Source of the DNA: JBCCSZ01 sp039199225
GTDB taxonomy: Bacteria; Bacteroidota; Bacteroidia; Chitinophagales; Saprospiraceae
Assembly: GCA_039199225.1 (NCBI GenBank)
Contig: JBCCSZ010000207.1
Location: 1 to 14,248 of the forward strand
Reading direction: 5' to 3'
DNA length: 14,248 nt
Shown piece by piece: positions 6,839-14,248 of this stretch (its first letter is position 1; each line of letters begins with the position of its first letter). A program made the translations under genes and the position numbers. The notes under the pieces were generated by a model. It saw only the letters and a program-made list of their open reading frames with translations. It was not told where the DNA came from and made no database searches.

Positions 6839-6846
6839 TATATTTG
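6839..6846 (+). promoter_or_regulatory. -7 box (TATATTTG) of the siderophore-uptake operon
   Basis: TATATTTG matches TAnnTTTG exactly and lies 17 bases before ATG 6864, leaving a very short A-rich leader. The -33 region (about 6813-6818) is only T/A-rich with no TTTG, as expected for a regulated rather than strong constitutive promoter. Confidence 0.6.
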
Positions 6847-6863
6847 CAAAAATTTCAAAACAC

Positions 6864-7910
6864 ATGAGAAACATATATCTAGCATTTACATTGTTAATCC
6901 TCTGTTTTTCTTGCTCGGATTTTGACGAACAAGAATTCACTGTATTACTTCCCAATGCCGGTGTGGACCAGGTGATCTTTACGGAAGATTCCGGTACGAC
7001 CATTCAGTTAGATGGCAGTGCATCGGCAGATGTCAACCAATTGGGATTCGACGTACGATGGGAGTTGGATGAGTTCCCGGATGGTGTATCCGTTGTCTTG
7101 AATGATCCTGGTAGCCTTATGCCCACCTTTGAAGTAACCAACGAAACAGCCGGAAGATTTGTCTGGCGCCTAATCATAACACGCGGCGATCAAATATCGC
7201 AGGACATCACCCGCGTCGACATCAACCCTGCCAATGCGCAGGTCCTGCTGTTCAATGCAATAGATGGAGACGAGACTGCCTCCTTGAAAGTAGGGGCCGT
7301 GGAAGTCTCAGGATCGGCGGTTTCTGCTCTATCTGGCGATGTTACCTACCACAACATCGACATGAACATTGCCGAAGAGGCCAACGGCAGTGTTGCCGTA
7401 GAGGTACTTTATGGCAACCAGACCCTGCGCTTGGACGCCAATATGGAAGCCTTAAAATCCTATACGCTATATGTCGTAGGCACATCTGCCGCACCAGAAT
7501 TATTGCTGCTGGAAAAAACTTTGAACCAAAATACCTTGCCTCCAACCTTTGTTGGCTTAGATGCAATAGTACTCTCGCCGGGCGTCAATGACGTTCAGCT
7601 CTTTATCGATGCTACCTCCATCGGCTTTGGCGTATTGCCTTTGGATAACTTGTTTATGGGTCTTGGATTGCCAGATGTCATAGGCTCGCTCGACTACAAG
7701 GGGAACAAAGAGATCGTCTTTCCTTTTCAGTCAATCATTCCACTGTCTATTTGGGCAACTGTCAATGGCCAACGCATCAGCGATGATACAGCCATCGGGC
7801 TACCCAACGGTGAAGATGGCAACTTTGGCACGTTTGTCCTAGTGCCAGATGCCAGCTCTCAATTCGGGAACAAATTGATGTTCCTCAACAATTCAGACCT
7901 CTTACCTTAA
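6864..7910 (+). CDS. PKD-like plus DUF4397 lipoprotein of the siderophore operon
   Basis: 348 aa. Residues 1-16 are a lipoprotein signal peptide ending in FSC, with Cys17 lipidated. The acidic SDFDEQE that follows resembles the Bacteroidota lipoprotein export signal, so the protein is probably on the cell surface. Residues about 28-120 resemble a PKD/Ig-like domain (NAGVDQVIF, TIQLDGSASAD, then FVWRLIITRGDQIS). Residues about 123-340 match the DUF4397 pattern (AQVLLFNAIDG, then SYTLYVVGTSAAPELLLLEK, with a second half starting NDVQLFIDATS). It is the first gene of the iron operon and ends 16 bp before the TonB receptor. By analogy with receptor/lipoprotein pairs of the SusCD kind, it may help capture the ligand at the receptor mouth. 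No binding residues can be assigned, so this role is inferred from position. Confidence 0.8.
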   Translation: MRNIYLAFTLLILCFSCSDFDEQEFTVLLPNAGVDQVIFTEDSGTTIQLDGSASADVNQLGFDVRWELDEFPDGVSVVLNDPGSLMPTFEVTNETAGRFVWRLIITRGDQISQDITRVDINPANAQVLLFNAIDGDETASLKVGAVEVSGSAVSALSGDVTYHNIDMNIAEEANGSVAVEVLYGNQTLRLDANMEALKSYTLYVVGTSAAPELLLLEKTLNQNTLPPTFVGLDAIVLSPGVNDVQLFIDATSIGFGVLPLDNLFMGLGLPDVIGSLDYKGNKEIVFPFQSIIPLSIWATVNGQRISDDTAIGLPNGEDGNFGTFVLVPDASSQFGNKLMFLNNSDLLP

Positions 7911-7926
7911 TAAACAAACATCAAGC

Positions 7927-10281
7927 ATGAAAAATATTTTATCGATTCTAGTACTGCTATTTCCCCTCTTTGCCTTTTCCCAATCAAAGATCACGGGAAC
8001 CATAACCAACGAAAGCGGAGAGGCACTTGAATTTGCCCAGGTCTATTTAGTAGGTACGACTAAAGGAACAAATACCAATAAGGATGGCCAATACGAATTA
8101 AAAAACGTATCCGATGGCTTGTACAACATCGAGGTAATTTACATTGGCTATGCTGATTTCAACCAACAAATTACAGTATCGGGCCAGGATGTAGTCATCG
8201 ACGCTCAACTACTGAAGCAGAATGTAGAACTACAGGAAGTGGAAATCGTTGGCCGTAAAACAACGGATTACAGACCTGACATTACCTTCTCTGGAACCCG
8301 AACAGGTGCCAACATCAAAGACGTTCCTCAGTCGATTTCCATTTTAAACAAAGAGATCATTAAGGATCAAGCACTTTTTCGCCTCAATGAGGTAACTGAA
8401 AACATTGCAGGCGTAACGCAAACGCGATCGGGAGATAACTTTACATCGAGAGGTTTTCGGGTGAGGCACGATTACATCAATGGCAACCGGGCTTTGATTT
8501 CTCCTGATTTTGCCAATTCGACCATCGCCACACAGTACGAGCGCATAGAATTCATCAAAGGTCCGGCCGCAGCTCTATTCGGCAATAGCTCTCCGGGAGG
8601 CGTTGTGAATGCTGTAACCAAAAAGCCCTTGGATGTGAGTCGCGCATCTGCTACCTTCACATATGGAAGTTTTGATACCAGGCGGGCAACGGCAGATTTC
8701 ACCGGGCCGCTCACCAAAGATAAAACCCTATTGTACAGATTCAACCTAAGCCATGAAAACGCAGAGACATTCCGAGATTTCATCAAAAATCAAAGCCTGC
8801 TCTTTGCGCCCTCCATATCTTACTTACCAACAGATAAAACGCGAATAAATATTGACCTGGTCGGCTCGATGAACAACGACCAGGCTGGTGTCGACCGCGG
8901 TATGCCAGTTTTGCAGGAAGACCTATTTGCCTTACCCATCAGCTTTAGTGCTGCCGAGCCTTACGACAATCGCCAGAACACCCAGGTTTTCTTCACTGTA
9001 TCGGGAACGCACGAATTTAGCGACAAACTATCTTTAAACGCATCGTATACCAGATCGGATTTTGATCAAAACTTTTTGGAAACCAGGTCTTCTAACCTAT
9101 TCACCTCCGATGGTACAGAACTCATACGCAACATAAACGACCGGCAAACAAATGGAAGCTCCGATTTTGTAACGGCCTACTTGGTGGGCAAATTCAGTAC
9201 AGGCGCTGTCAAGCACGAAGCGGTCGCAGGATGGGATTACTATGAGACCTTTCAGGATGGCAGCACCAGAAGTGCACAGGGAGAATCCAATGGCGTACCA
9301 AATTTGGTTTTCAACAACCGCGTAGAATTTGATGAAATAGGCCCCTTGGGTGTTAACTTCAACGACTTAACTTCATCTTTCACCACAGAGAGTAAGTACT
9401 TGGGATTTTACGTCCAGGACCTCATCACTGCCGGCAAATTCAAAATATTATTGGCACTGCGCTATGAAGACCTCGATCAATCGGGGGAAATTGGAAATGA
9501 TGTCAGAATTGAAGATTTTGTAGACAACCAAGTATTTTTGCCTCGGTTTGGACTGACTTATGCGGTAAACGACAACTATAACGTCTTTGCCAGTTATACC
9601 CAGGCATTTAGTCCTCAAACAGTTCCTTTTGGTTTTGACGACCTTGGTGATGTTACTTTCGACCCTTTGGAAAGCAATCAAATTGAAGTGGGTACCAAGG
9701 CGACCTTTTTTCAGGAAAGACTACTGGCACAACTGAGCCTTTATACAATCAATAGATCAGGTCGCTTGATCGAAGACCCCAGTGCTGCCGGACTCATACC
9801 GCGCTTGATTCAAATAGATGATGAGGTGAGCCGCGGGGTAGAGTTTGAAGTACAAGGCCGCATCAGCAGTAACCTCACACTTACAGCCAATTATTCCTTT
9901 AACCAAATCGATGTGGAGCAGGACATAGAATTTCAGGGCTTGGAATTGGAGAACAACAATCCGCAACATACGGCTGGCTTTTGGGGCAAATACACCATTA
10001 CGAATGGCGTGCTAAAAAATCTGGGCATCGGCCTGGGTGGTCGCTATGTGAGCAGTAGCAGAGTACCATCGAGCGTACCCAATGCTGTCCGACCGATCAT
10101 AGAATTCCCGTATTATTTCACAGCAAGAGCTGGTATTTATTATAGGTATGAGAATTTCGACATTTCGGCCAACTTCAATAACTTGTTTGATGAACGCTAT
10201 TTTATTGGTGGCTTGAATGCGGGTCGCGTATTCCCGGGAGCACCACGCAATTATCTATTATCCATCGGATATTCATTCTAG
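7927..10281 (+). CDS. TonB-dependent siderophore receptor
   Basis: 784-aa outer-membrane active transporter for a ferric siderophore, driven by TonB-ExbBD. Residues 1-18 are a Sec signal peptide (cleavage FAFS/QS). Residues 21-95 are a carboxypeptidase-regulatory-like beta domain (ITGTITNESGEALEFAQVYL), typical of Bacteroidota receptors. Residues about 125-235 are the plug, with siderophore-receptor hallmarks KDVPQSISILNKEIIKDQ, FTSRGF and ERIEFIKGPAAALFGNSSPG. Residues 240-784 form the 22-strand barrel, including EVGTKATFF and NNLFDERYF, and end in the outer-membrane signature Phe784. Length and architecture match ferrichrome/ferrioxamine-type receptors, but the ligand cannot be read from sequence. 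No siderophore synthesis genes are nearby. It sits between the lipoprotein and the PepSY protein in one operon. Intact. Confidence 0.93.
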   Translation: MKNILSILVLLFPLFAFSQSKITGTITNESGEALEFAQVYLVGTTKGTNTNKDGQYELKNVSDGLYNIEVIYIGYADFNQQITVSGQDVVIDAQLLKQNVELQEVEIVGRKTTDYRPDITFSGTRTGANIKDVPQSISILNKEIIKDQALFRLNEVTENIAGVTQTRSGDNFTSRGFRVRHDYINGNRALISPDFANSTIATQYERIEFIKGPAAALFGNSSPGGVVNAVTKKPLDVSRASATFTYGSFDTRRATADFTGPLTKDKTLLYRFNLSHENAETFRDFIKNQSLLFAPSISYLPTDKTRINIDLVGSMNNDQAGVDRGMPVLQEDLFALPISFSAAEPYDNRQNTQVFFTVSGTHEFSDKLSLNASYTRSDFDQNFLETRSSNLFTSDGTELIRNINDRQTNGSSDFVTAYLVGKFSTGAVKHEAVAGWDYYETFQDGSTRSAQGESNGVPNLVFNNRVEFDEIGPLGVNFNDLTSSFTTESKYLGFYVQDLITAGKFKILLALRYEDLDQSGEIGNDVRIEDFVDNQVFLPRFGLTYAVNDNYNVFASYTQAFSPQTVPFGFDDLGDVTFDPLESNQIEVGTKATFFQERLLAQLSLYTINRSGRLIEDPSAAGLIPRLIQIDDEVSRGVEFEVQGRISSNLTLTANYSFNQIDVEQDIEFQGLELENNNPQHTAGFWGKYTITNGVLKNLGIGLGGRYVSSSRVPSSVPNAVRPIIEFPYYFTARAGIYYRYENFDISANFNNLFDERYFIGGLNAGRVFPGAPRNYLLSIGYSF

Positions 10282-10287
10282 CAAGAG

Positions 10288-11622
10288 ATGAGTCAATTAT
10301 CCAAACGCCTGCATAAGAAGATATGGTCTGTCCACAATTGGGTTGGCCTTTATGCAGGTGTTGTGATAGCCATCTTGAGCCTTACAGGTGTGGTAGCACT
10401 TTTCAAATTCGAAATAGATGAAGCTTTAAATCCAAGCCTCTACAAGGTCCCCATTGAGAATCAAAAGGTAGATTTGAATCCAATCATCGATAGCCTCAAC
10501 CATGTTTATGGCATAGAAAATTTTGGGATACTTGGCATTCCACAGCAAGAAGGGAAAAGCTGGACTGTTAATTACTTTGTCAGAAAATCGCAATTTGATG
10601 TAAAAGACTGGCAAATTTTTCTCAACCCCTACAATGGAAAAATCGTCGGTCTCCGGGACTACTACAGCTCTTCAGGTTTTTTCATTAGAAACTTACACGT
10701 CAGATTGTACGAAGGTTTTTTCGGTCGGCAAATCGTTGGTCTTGCAGGTCTGGCCTTGCTCCTATCGACCATCACGGGTTTCTGGATTTATGGCCGCTTT
10801 ATGAAAAAGCAACTCTTCGCAAGCATTCGCGCAAAGAACCTCCGCGTCAAAATGGCGGACTACCACAAACTCATCGGAGTCACCACCCTGGTTTTTAATC
10901 TGATGATAGCCATAACAGGTACTTGGCTGGGTTTACAAAGATTCTTGCAGCCAGCCATCGCAGGTGGACGGCCGGGACTTTACAAAAATGATAAGCCCCC
11001 CATATCTAAAGAGGAGGATGCCGCTTATACCATTGATTACCACAAAGCCTATGAAAAGGCTAGAGCTATTTTTCCAGAGCTGAAAATCAAATCCCTGACG
11101 CCCTCTACCAATGGAAACAGAACCATCGAAGTGCGAGGTGATGTCGTCAGAACAGCCTTCGAGCGAAATGCCTTTCGCCTTCTTTTGGACAAAAAGAATT
11201 TGGAGGAGATATATAGATACGATGTGCGAAGTGCCTCTTTGGGCGATAAGGCGTTCTACATCCAGGAATCCATGCACTTTGGAGATTGGGGTGGAATCTG
11301 GTTGAAAATATTGTACGCGTTTTTTGGCGTTACCTCGGGATTTTTAGCACTGACGGGATTTGTCGTTTATTTAAAACGCACAGAAAAGAAACGGAAAGAG
11401 CATCCCAAATTCGTCGAACTCAAGCCATTGTTGTGGCGATGGACCATCGGTATCACCGCAGCCGTAGCTTTGCTGGCGATACTCAATACACTATATGGCG
11501 TTGTTATTCCTACTGTGATAATTGTCGTTTCATTGTACAGCTCGATCGTCTTCCTACTGCTAAGAGCTTTGTTTCTGTTTGCCAGACGAAAATGGCAGAA
11601 AAGAAAAATGTCAATCAACTAA
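10288..11622 (+). CDS. PepSY-associated transmembrane protein (PiuB-like, siderophore iron reduction)
   Basis: 444-aa inner-membrane protein of the PepSY_TM / iron-regulated membrane protein family. Family members linked to siderophore operons are thought to reduce or help release ferric iron. Predicted helices: about 18-40, 149-168, 195-215, 341-362, 385-405 and 406-431. Two soluble loops lie between, about 41-145 and 216-335, the latter containing the PepSY-like part. Conserved-looking histidines border the helices: His16 (VHNWVGL), His137 (NLHVRLYEG), His193 (DYHKLIGV) and His330 (SMHFGDWGG), the arrangement expected for heme or metal ligation. The start follows the receptor stop by 6 bp, and the next gene abuts directly, so this is one transcript. 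The last two helices look like a C-terminal addition to the four-helix core. Electron donor and exact chemistry are inferred. Confidence 0.87.
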   Translation: MSQLSKRLHKKIWSVHNWVGLYAGVVIAILSLTGVVALFKFEIDEALNPSLYKVPIENQKVDLNPIIDSLNHVYGIENFGILGIPQQEGKSWTVNYFVRKSQFDVKDWQIFLNPYNGKIVGLRDYYSSSGFFIRNLHVRLYEGFFGRQIVGLAGLALLLSTITGFWIYGRFMKKQLFASIRAKNLRVKMADYHKLIGVTTLVFNLMIAITGTWLGLQRFLQPAIAGGRPGLYKNDKPPISKEEDAAYTIDYHKAYEKARAIFPELKIKSLTPSTNGNRTIEVRGDVVRTAFERNAFRLLLDKKNLEEIYRYDVRSASLGDKAFYIQESMHFGDWGGIWLKILYAFFGVTSGFLALTGFVVYLKRTEKKRKEHPKFVELKPLLWRWTIGITAAVALLAILNTLYGVVIPTVIIVVSLYSSIVFLLLRALFLFARRKWQKRKMSIN

Positions 11623-11937
11623 ATGAAGGATAGCTTTCATAAAATAAACGAACACTACCTGATTCCAATCTTATTTGTATTGAGCTCTATGTCTGTGATT
11701 GCACTGGTTTATTTTGTGAATGAATGCTTGCACTCAGAAACCTACTTCAAAAGTTTTTACGGCTTCGACGCTACTCAGATTGCAGCATACAAGACGAAGA
11801 TGCAACTCTTTATCGCAGCATTGATCGCAGTGCTCGCCTTGAAAGTACTAACATTGAAGTATAAAAGCTGGCTCTTTTCAGTAGCCATTATACTGGTTAA
11901 TACAATCCTACTAATTGTATTGATCCAACAAGCTTGA
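11623..11937 (+). CDS. Small three-helix membrane protein, last gene of the siderophore operon
   Basis: 104 aa with three hydrophobic segments (about 13-32, 60-78, 83-102) and a short polar loop at 33-58 (NECLHSETYFKSFYGFDATQ). There is no signal peptide as such and no named family that I recognise. Its ATG follows the PepSY stop codon with no gap (TAAATG), which implies translational coupling. That suggests the two products work together in the inner membrane, for example as a subunit or stabiliser of the PepSY protein. Cys35 and His37 in the loop are the only obvious candidate ligand residues. The function is inferred from position only. Confidence 0.75.
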   Translation: MKDSFHKINEHYLIPILFVLSSMSVIALVYFVNECLHSETYFKSFYGFDATQIAAYKTKMQLFIAALIAVLALKVLTLKYKSWLFSVAIILVNTILLIVLIQQA

Positions 11938-11975
11938 AGACCAGCATCGCCGTTAAGAACTACCTGAACTGGTCT
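11938..11975. terminator. Inverted repeat between convergent genes, weak terminator candidate
   Basis: AGACCAG (11938-11944) and CTGGTCT (11969-11975) form a perfect 7-bp inverted repeat around a 24-base spacer, directly after the stop of the small membrane protein. Neither strand shows a T run after the stem, so an intrinsic terminator is not well supported. The 63-bp gap (11938-12000) is otherwise featureless. Confidence 0.3.
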
Positions 11976-12000
11976 ACAAGCAGGCTACCGTTGGGCGTGC

Positions 12001-14248
12001 TTACTGTTTAATCAGCCTCAGCACCTGATGCTCCTCATTCTCCCCTTCGATCTTCACCAAATAGAGGCCCTTCATCAAATCTGCACCGACTTCCAGGCTT
12101 CCACTAGCAGCATTCAGTTCAAAGGATTTCAATTCATTACCCAAGACATCGTAGATCGACAGGCGCGCCGAATAGTTGTCCCTCGGCAGCTCATAGCTGA
12201 TCGTGCTGAAATTGTTGAAGGGATTGGGATACAGCTCGATGTTGAGTCCTTTGTCTGCAGAAGCGCGATTCAAAACAATCACGGAGGAGTAAGAGAATTC
12301 GCCCCCCAGATCAACAGATTTCAGGCGGTAGTACACCAAACCTTTGACCAGCAGTGCGCCATCCATATAGCTGTATTGCCTGGTGACCTGGCTGTTTCGA
12401 TGGCCTGGCACCTTTGCAACAGTCTCGAAAAACTGGCCGTCCAAGGAGCGTTCCAGCACAAAGTGGTCATGGTTCCATTCCGAAGCCGTTGTCCATTCGA
12501 GCAAATTGCCGGCTGTTTCGACAGCCCCCTCGAAAGCCACCAATTCCACCGGAAGCGGCGCTTCCGACGTAATTCTAAAGACATCGATGGCGGCCTCTGT
12601 CACGTGACCGGGATCAACGTCGATGGCCGTAAATTTGATTTGCATGTTATCGGTGATCTGAATAAAATTCGATAAATCAAATGCTGGGGAAGCAACCCAC
12701 GCATTGGTCGAGTTGGTGATCCGTTGGAGTACAACCTCCCGCTGGCCATTGGAAACACTGACGATGAGCGAGTCGTTGGCCGGTGGATCGCGGTCTACGT
12801 TGGCAAACCAATAATCAAAGTTCAAAGTGGGCTCATTTATGGCACTCAAATCCATTGGTGGCGAGATCAGTACAGTGGCTCCATTGTCGACATCGTCTGT
12901 TCCGATGCCTCCTCCCCCATTGCCCGTTACGAAGCACTCAACGCCCAGGTCAGTTGGATTGTCTTCATCCGGATTGATGGGCGTTTGGCCAGAGAAAGTC
13001 CCGATGGGTTCCCCTCTTTCCCAAATACCAGTTGTAGCATTCCCTTCAACCGTCCAGCCTTTGTCTACGACGAACTCATCCTGAAAACCCTCTTCTAACT
13101 GTAACTGGAAGGAAGGCGTAATACCATCCAATACAGCCACAGTAAAACCTGTTTGGTAGCCCCAACTCCCTGCATAGATATTGTAGGTTCCTGCCACAAT
13201 GCCTTGGGCCTGAATTTGGCCAGAAAAATCAGTCAGAAACTTGTAGGTAAAGCTACTGTTTTGCAGAATTACTTCTGCATTAAAAATCGGTGCTTTGTCC
13301 CGCCTCCTGATGACGTTCCCAGATAAGGAAAAAGTACTTCCCAATGGACTCAGTTCAATATCCTCCGTAACCACTACCCCATTTGCCAAATTAACCGTCA
13401 CCGTTTTGCTTTGATAACCCGCTTTGCTGTAGGTAACTTGGTAGGTGCCAGGCGTCACCAGCCCTGTCGCATATTTACCGTCAAAGCCCGTTGTTCGGTC
13501 GTATAACTCTGTGGTGTTAATACTGATATCAACATCCGCTAGCGGCGTCCTTCTAAAAGTATCAATTACACTACCTTCCAAGAAGCAAGCCCTGACATAG
13601 GTAGGCTGAAAAACAAATAGACCATTGGTAATGTCTGTTCCGAGAATGGTTCCCGAAGAAAAGAAAGGATAGACTCCCCAGATACCCCGAGAGGTCCCAT
13701 CGCCACCAATAAAGGTGTCAAAGTTGCCCACTTCAATCAGATTGCTGGGCCGGGAAGCATCTACGATGATACAGCCGTCGGTATAGTAGGAAATAATCAA
13801 CCAATCGTTCAAGACATGGACATTGTGGGGTATGACACCATTGCCCAGGGTCAGTAAGGGCCGAAAGCGATCCAGCTCTATAATATCGGTAGGATCGGAG
13901 ACATCGTAGGCAGCAATGGGAGCATTGCCGCGCTCGTCAGTTGTGTAAGCGACATTGCTATTGTCCGACAACCATACATTGTGGGTAAAGCGGGAAGGTG
14001 TGAACTGTCGCCCCAATACCTGAATATTGTTTTTATCCGAAACATCATAGATCGACATGCGGCCTGCAAATATCTCGGAAGAATACATTTTATTGGCCCG
14101 AGTGTACACATCGTGTGCGTAGACCGCTGGTCCGAGCCCTTCGATGGTTGGATTGGCTCCATCGTTTACATCGATCATAACCATACCACCATTGTTGCCA
14201 TCGCAGCCCGCCAAATAGGCAATCCCAAACTCATCGATGTAGATATTA
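12001..14248 (-). CDS. T9SS-secreted choice-of-anchor-B-type protein (N-terminus outside window)
   Basis: The frame is open from the right edge to a TAA at 12003-12001; 748 residues are visible and the start is missing (TTG at 14214 is an internal Leu). From the N-terminal side: LVIVD-like beta-propeller repeats of the choice-of-anchor B kind (MSIYDVSDKNNIQVLG, THNVWLSD, IAAYDVSDPTDIIELD, IPHNVHVLND), about 13950-13600. Two carboxypeptidase-regulatory-like domains follow (FLEGSVIDTFRRTPLADVDI; FSLSGNVIRRRDKAPIFNAE), about 13580-13090. A jelly-roll-like domain (DEFVVDKGWTVEGNATTGIW onward), about 13085-12560, precedes a beta domain with LLEWTTASEWNHDHFVLERS. The last 80 residues (12246-12004) are a type A sorting domain (NIELYPNPFNNFSTISY, then SIYDVLGNELKSF, KGLYLVKI), which directs T9SS export and surface attachment or release. 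It is convergent with the iron operon, with no sign of a functional link. Confidence 0.88.
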   Translation of the reverse strand, partial: NIYIDEFGIAYLAGCDGNNGGMVMIDVNDGANPTIEGLGPAVYAHDVYTRANKMYSSEIFAGRMSIYDVSDKNNIQVLGRQFTPSRFTHNVWLSDNSNVAYTTDERGNAPIAAYDVSDPTDIIELDRFRPLLTLGNGVIPHNVHVLNDWLIISYYTDGCIIVDASRPSNLIEVGNFDTFIGGDGTSRGIWGVYPFFSSGTILGTDITNGLFVFQPTYVRACFLEGSVIDTFRRTPLADVDISINTTELYDRTTGFDGKYATGLVTPGTYQVTYSKAGYQSKTVTVNLANGVVVTEDIELSPLGSTFSLSGNVIRRRDKAPIFNAEVILQNSSFTYKFLTDFSGQIQAQGIVAGTYNIYAGSWGYQTGFTVAVLDGITPSFQLQLEEGFQDEFVVDKGWTVEGNATTGIWERGEPIGTFSGQTPINPDEDNPTDLGVECFVTGNGGGGIGTDDVDNGATVLISPPMDLSAINEPTLNFDYWFANVDRDPPANDSLIVSVSNGQREVVLQRITNSTNAWVASPAFDLSNFIQITDNMQIKFTAIDVDPGHVTEAAIDVFRITSEAPLPVELVAFEGAVETAGNLLEWTTASEWNHDHFVLERSLDGQFFETVAKVPGHRNSQVTRQYSYMDGALLVKGLVYYRLKSVDLGGEFSYSSVIVLNRASADKGLNIELYPNPFNNFSTISYELPRDNYSARLSIYDVLGNELKSFELNAASGSLEVGADLMKGLYLVKIEGENEEHQVLRLIKQ

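Noticed and set aside
10282..10287. CAAGAG before the PepSY start as a Shine-Dalgarno site
   Set aside because: It directly abuts the ATG with no spacing, and this phylum does not generally use such sites.
12001..14248. T9SS protein as a fifth member of the iron operon
   Set aside because: It is on the opposite strand, convergent, and its domains (propeller, regulatory-like domains, jelly roll) show no iron-uptake feature.

Overview
The window looks like a chromosomal segment from a member of the Bacteroidota, most likely from the Saprospiria/Lewinella-like part of the phylum. The evidence is a type IX secretion (T9SS) type A C-terminal sorting domain, lipoproteins with acidic residues after the lipid-bearing cysteine, a TonB-dependent receptor with an N-terminal carboxypeptidase-regulatory-like domain, -33/-7 promoters of the TTTG / TAnnTTTG type, no Shine-Dalgarno sequences, and a long exported TPR-CHAT protein. 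The exact lineage is inference. No tRNA, rRNA, CRISPR array or transposase gene was seen.

Layout. (1) 1-1104: the 3' end of an unidentified helical protein (+) converges on a small lipoprotein gene (-), with a strong hairpin terminator between them. (2) 1105-1935: an 831-bp non-coding stretch. It holds a 161-bp MITE-like element with 12-bp terminal inverted repeats and a perfect 6-bp target-site duplication, a pair of 12-bp direct repeats, and a short hairpin. (3) 1936-6590: a three-gene module. An exported 1058-aa TPR-CHAT protease-like protein (+) converges, with 10 bp between stop codons, on a two-gene minus-strand operon that encodes an ECF-type sigma factor and a single-pass anti-sigma-like membrane protein. 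That operon has a clear Bacteroidota promoter at 6624-6656. (4) 6864-11937: a tight four-gene plus-strand operon for ferric-siderophore uptake: PKD-like/DUF4397 surface lipoprotein, TonB-dependent siderophore receptor, PepSY/PiuB-type membrane protein, and a small three-helix membrane protein. A TATATTTG -7 box and an adjacent palindrome (TTAAGA-N5-TCTAAA) that looks like an iron-responsive operator lie in front of it. (5) 12001-14248: the C-terminal 748 residues of a large T9SS-secreted multidomain protein (-), cut by the right edge.

How the genes may work together. The iron operon would bind and import a ferric siderophore (lipoprotein plus outer-membrane receptor) and process it at the inner membrane (PepSY protein plus small partner). 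No siderophore biosynthesis genes are visible, so uptake of siderophores made by others is possible. The TPR-CHAT / sigma / anti-sigma cluster suggests a protease-controlled transcription switch: an exported CHAT peptidase could cleave the periplasmic part of the anti-sigma protein and so free the sigma factor. This resembles in logic, though not in location, the TPR-CHAT-controlled sigma pathway of type III-E CRISPR systems. The idea is inference from domain content and proximity, and it is the most interesting lead in the window.
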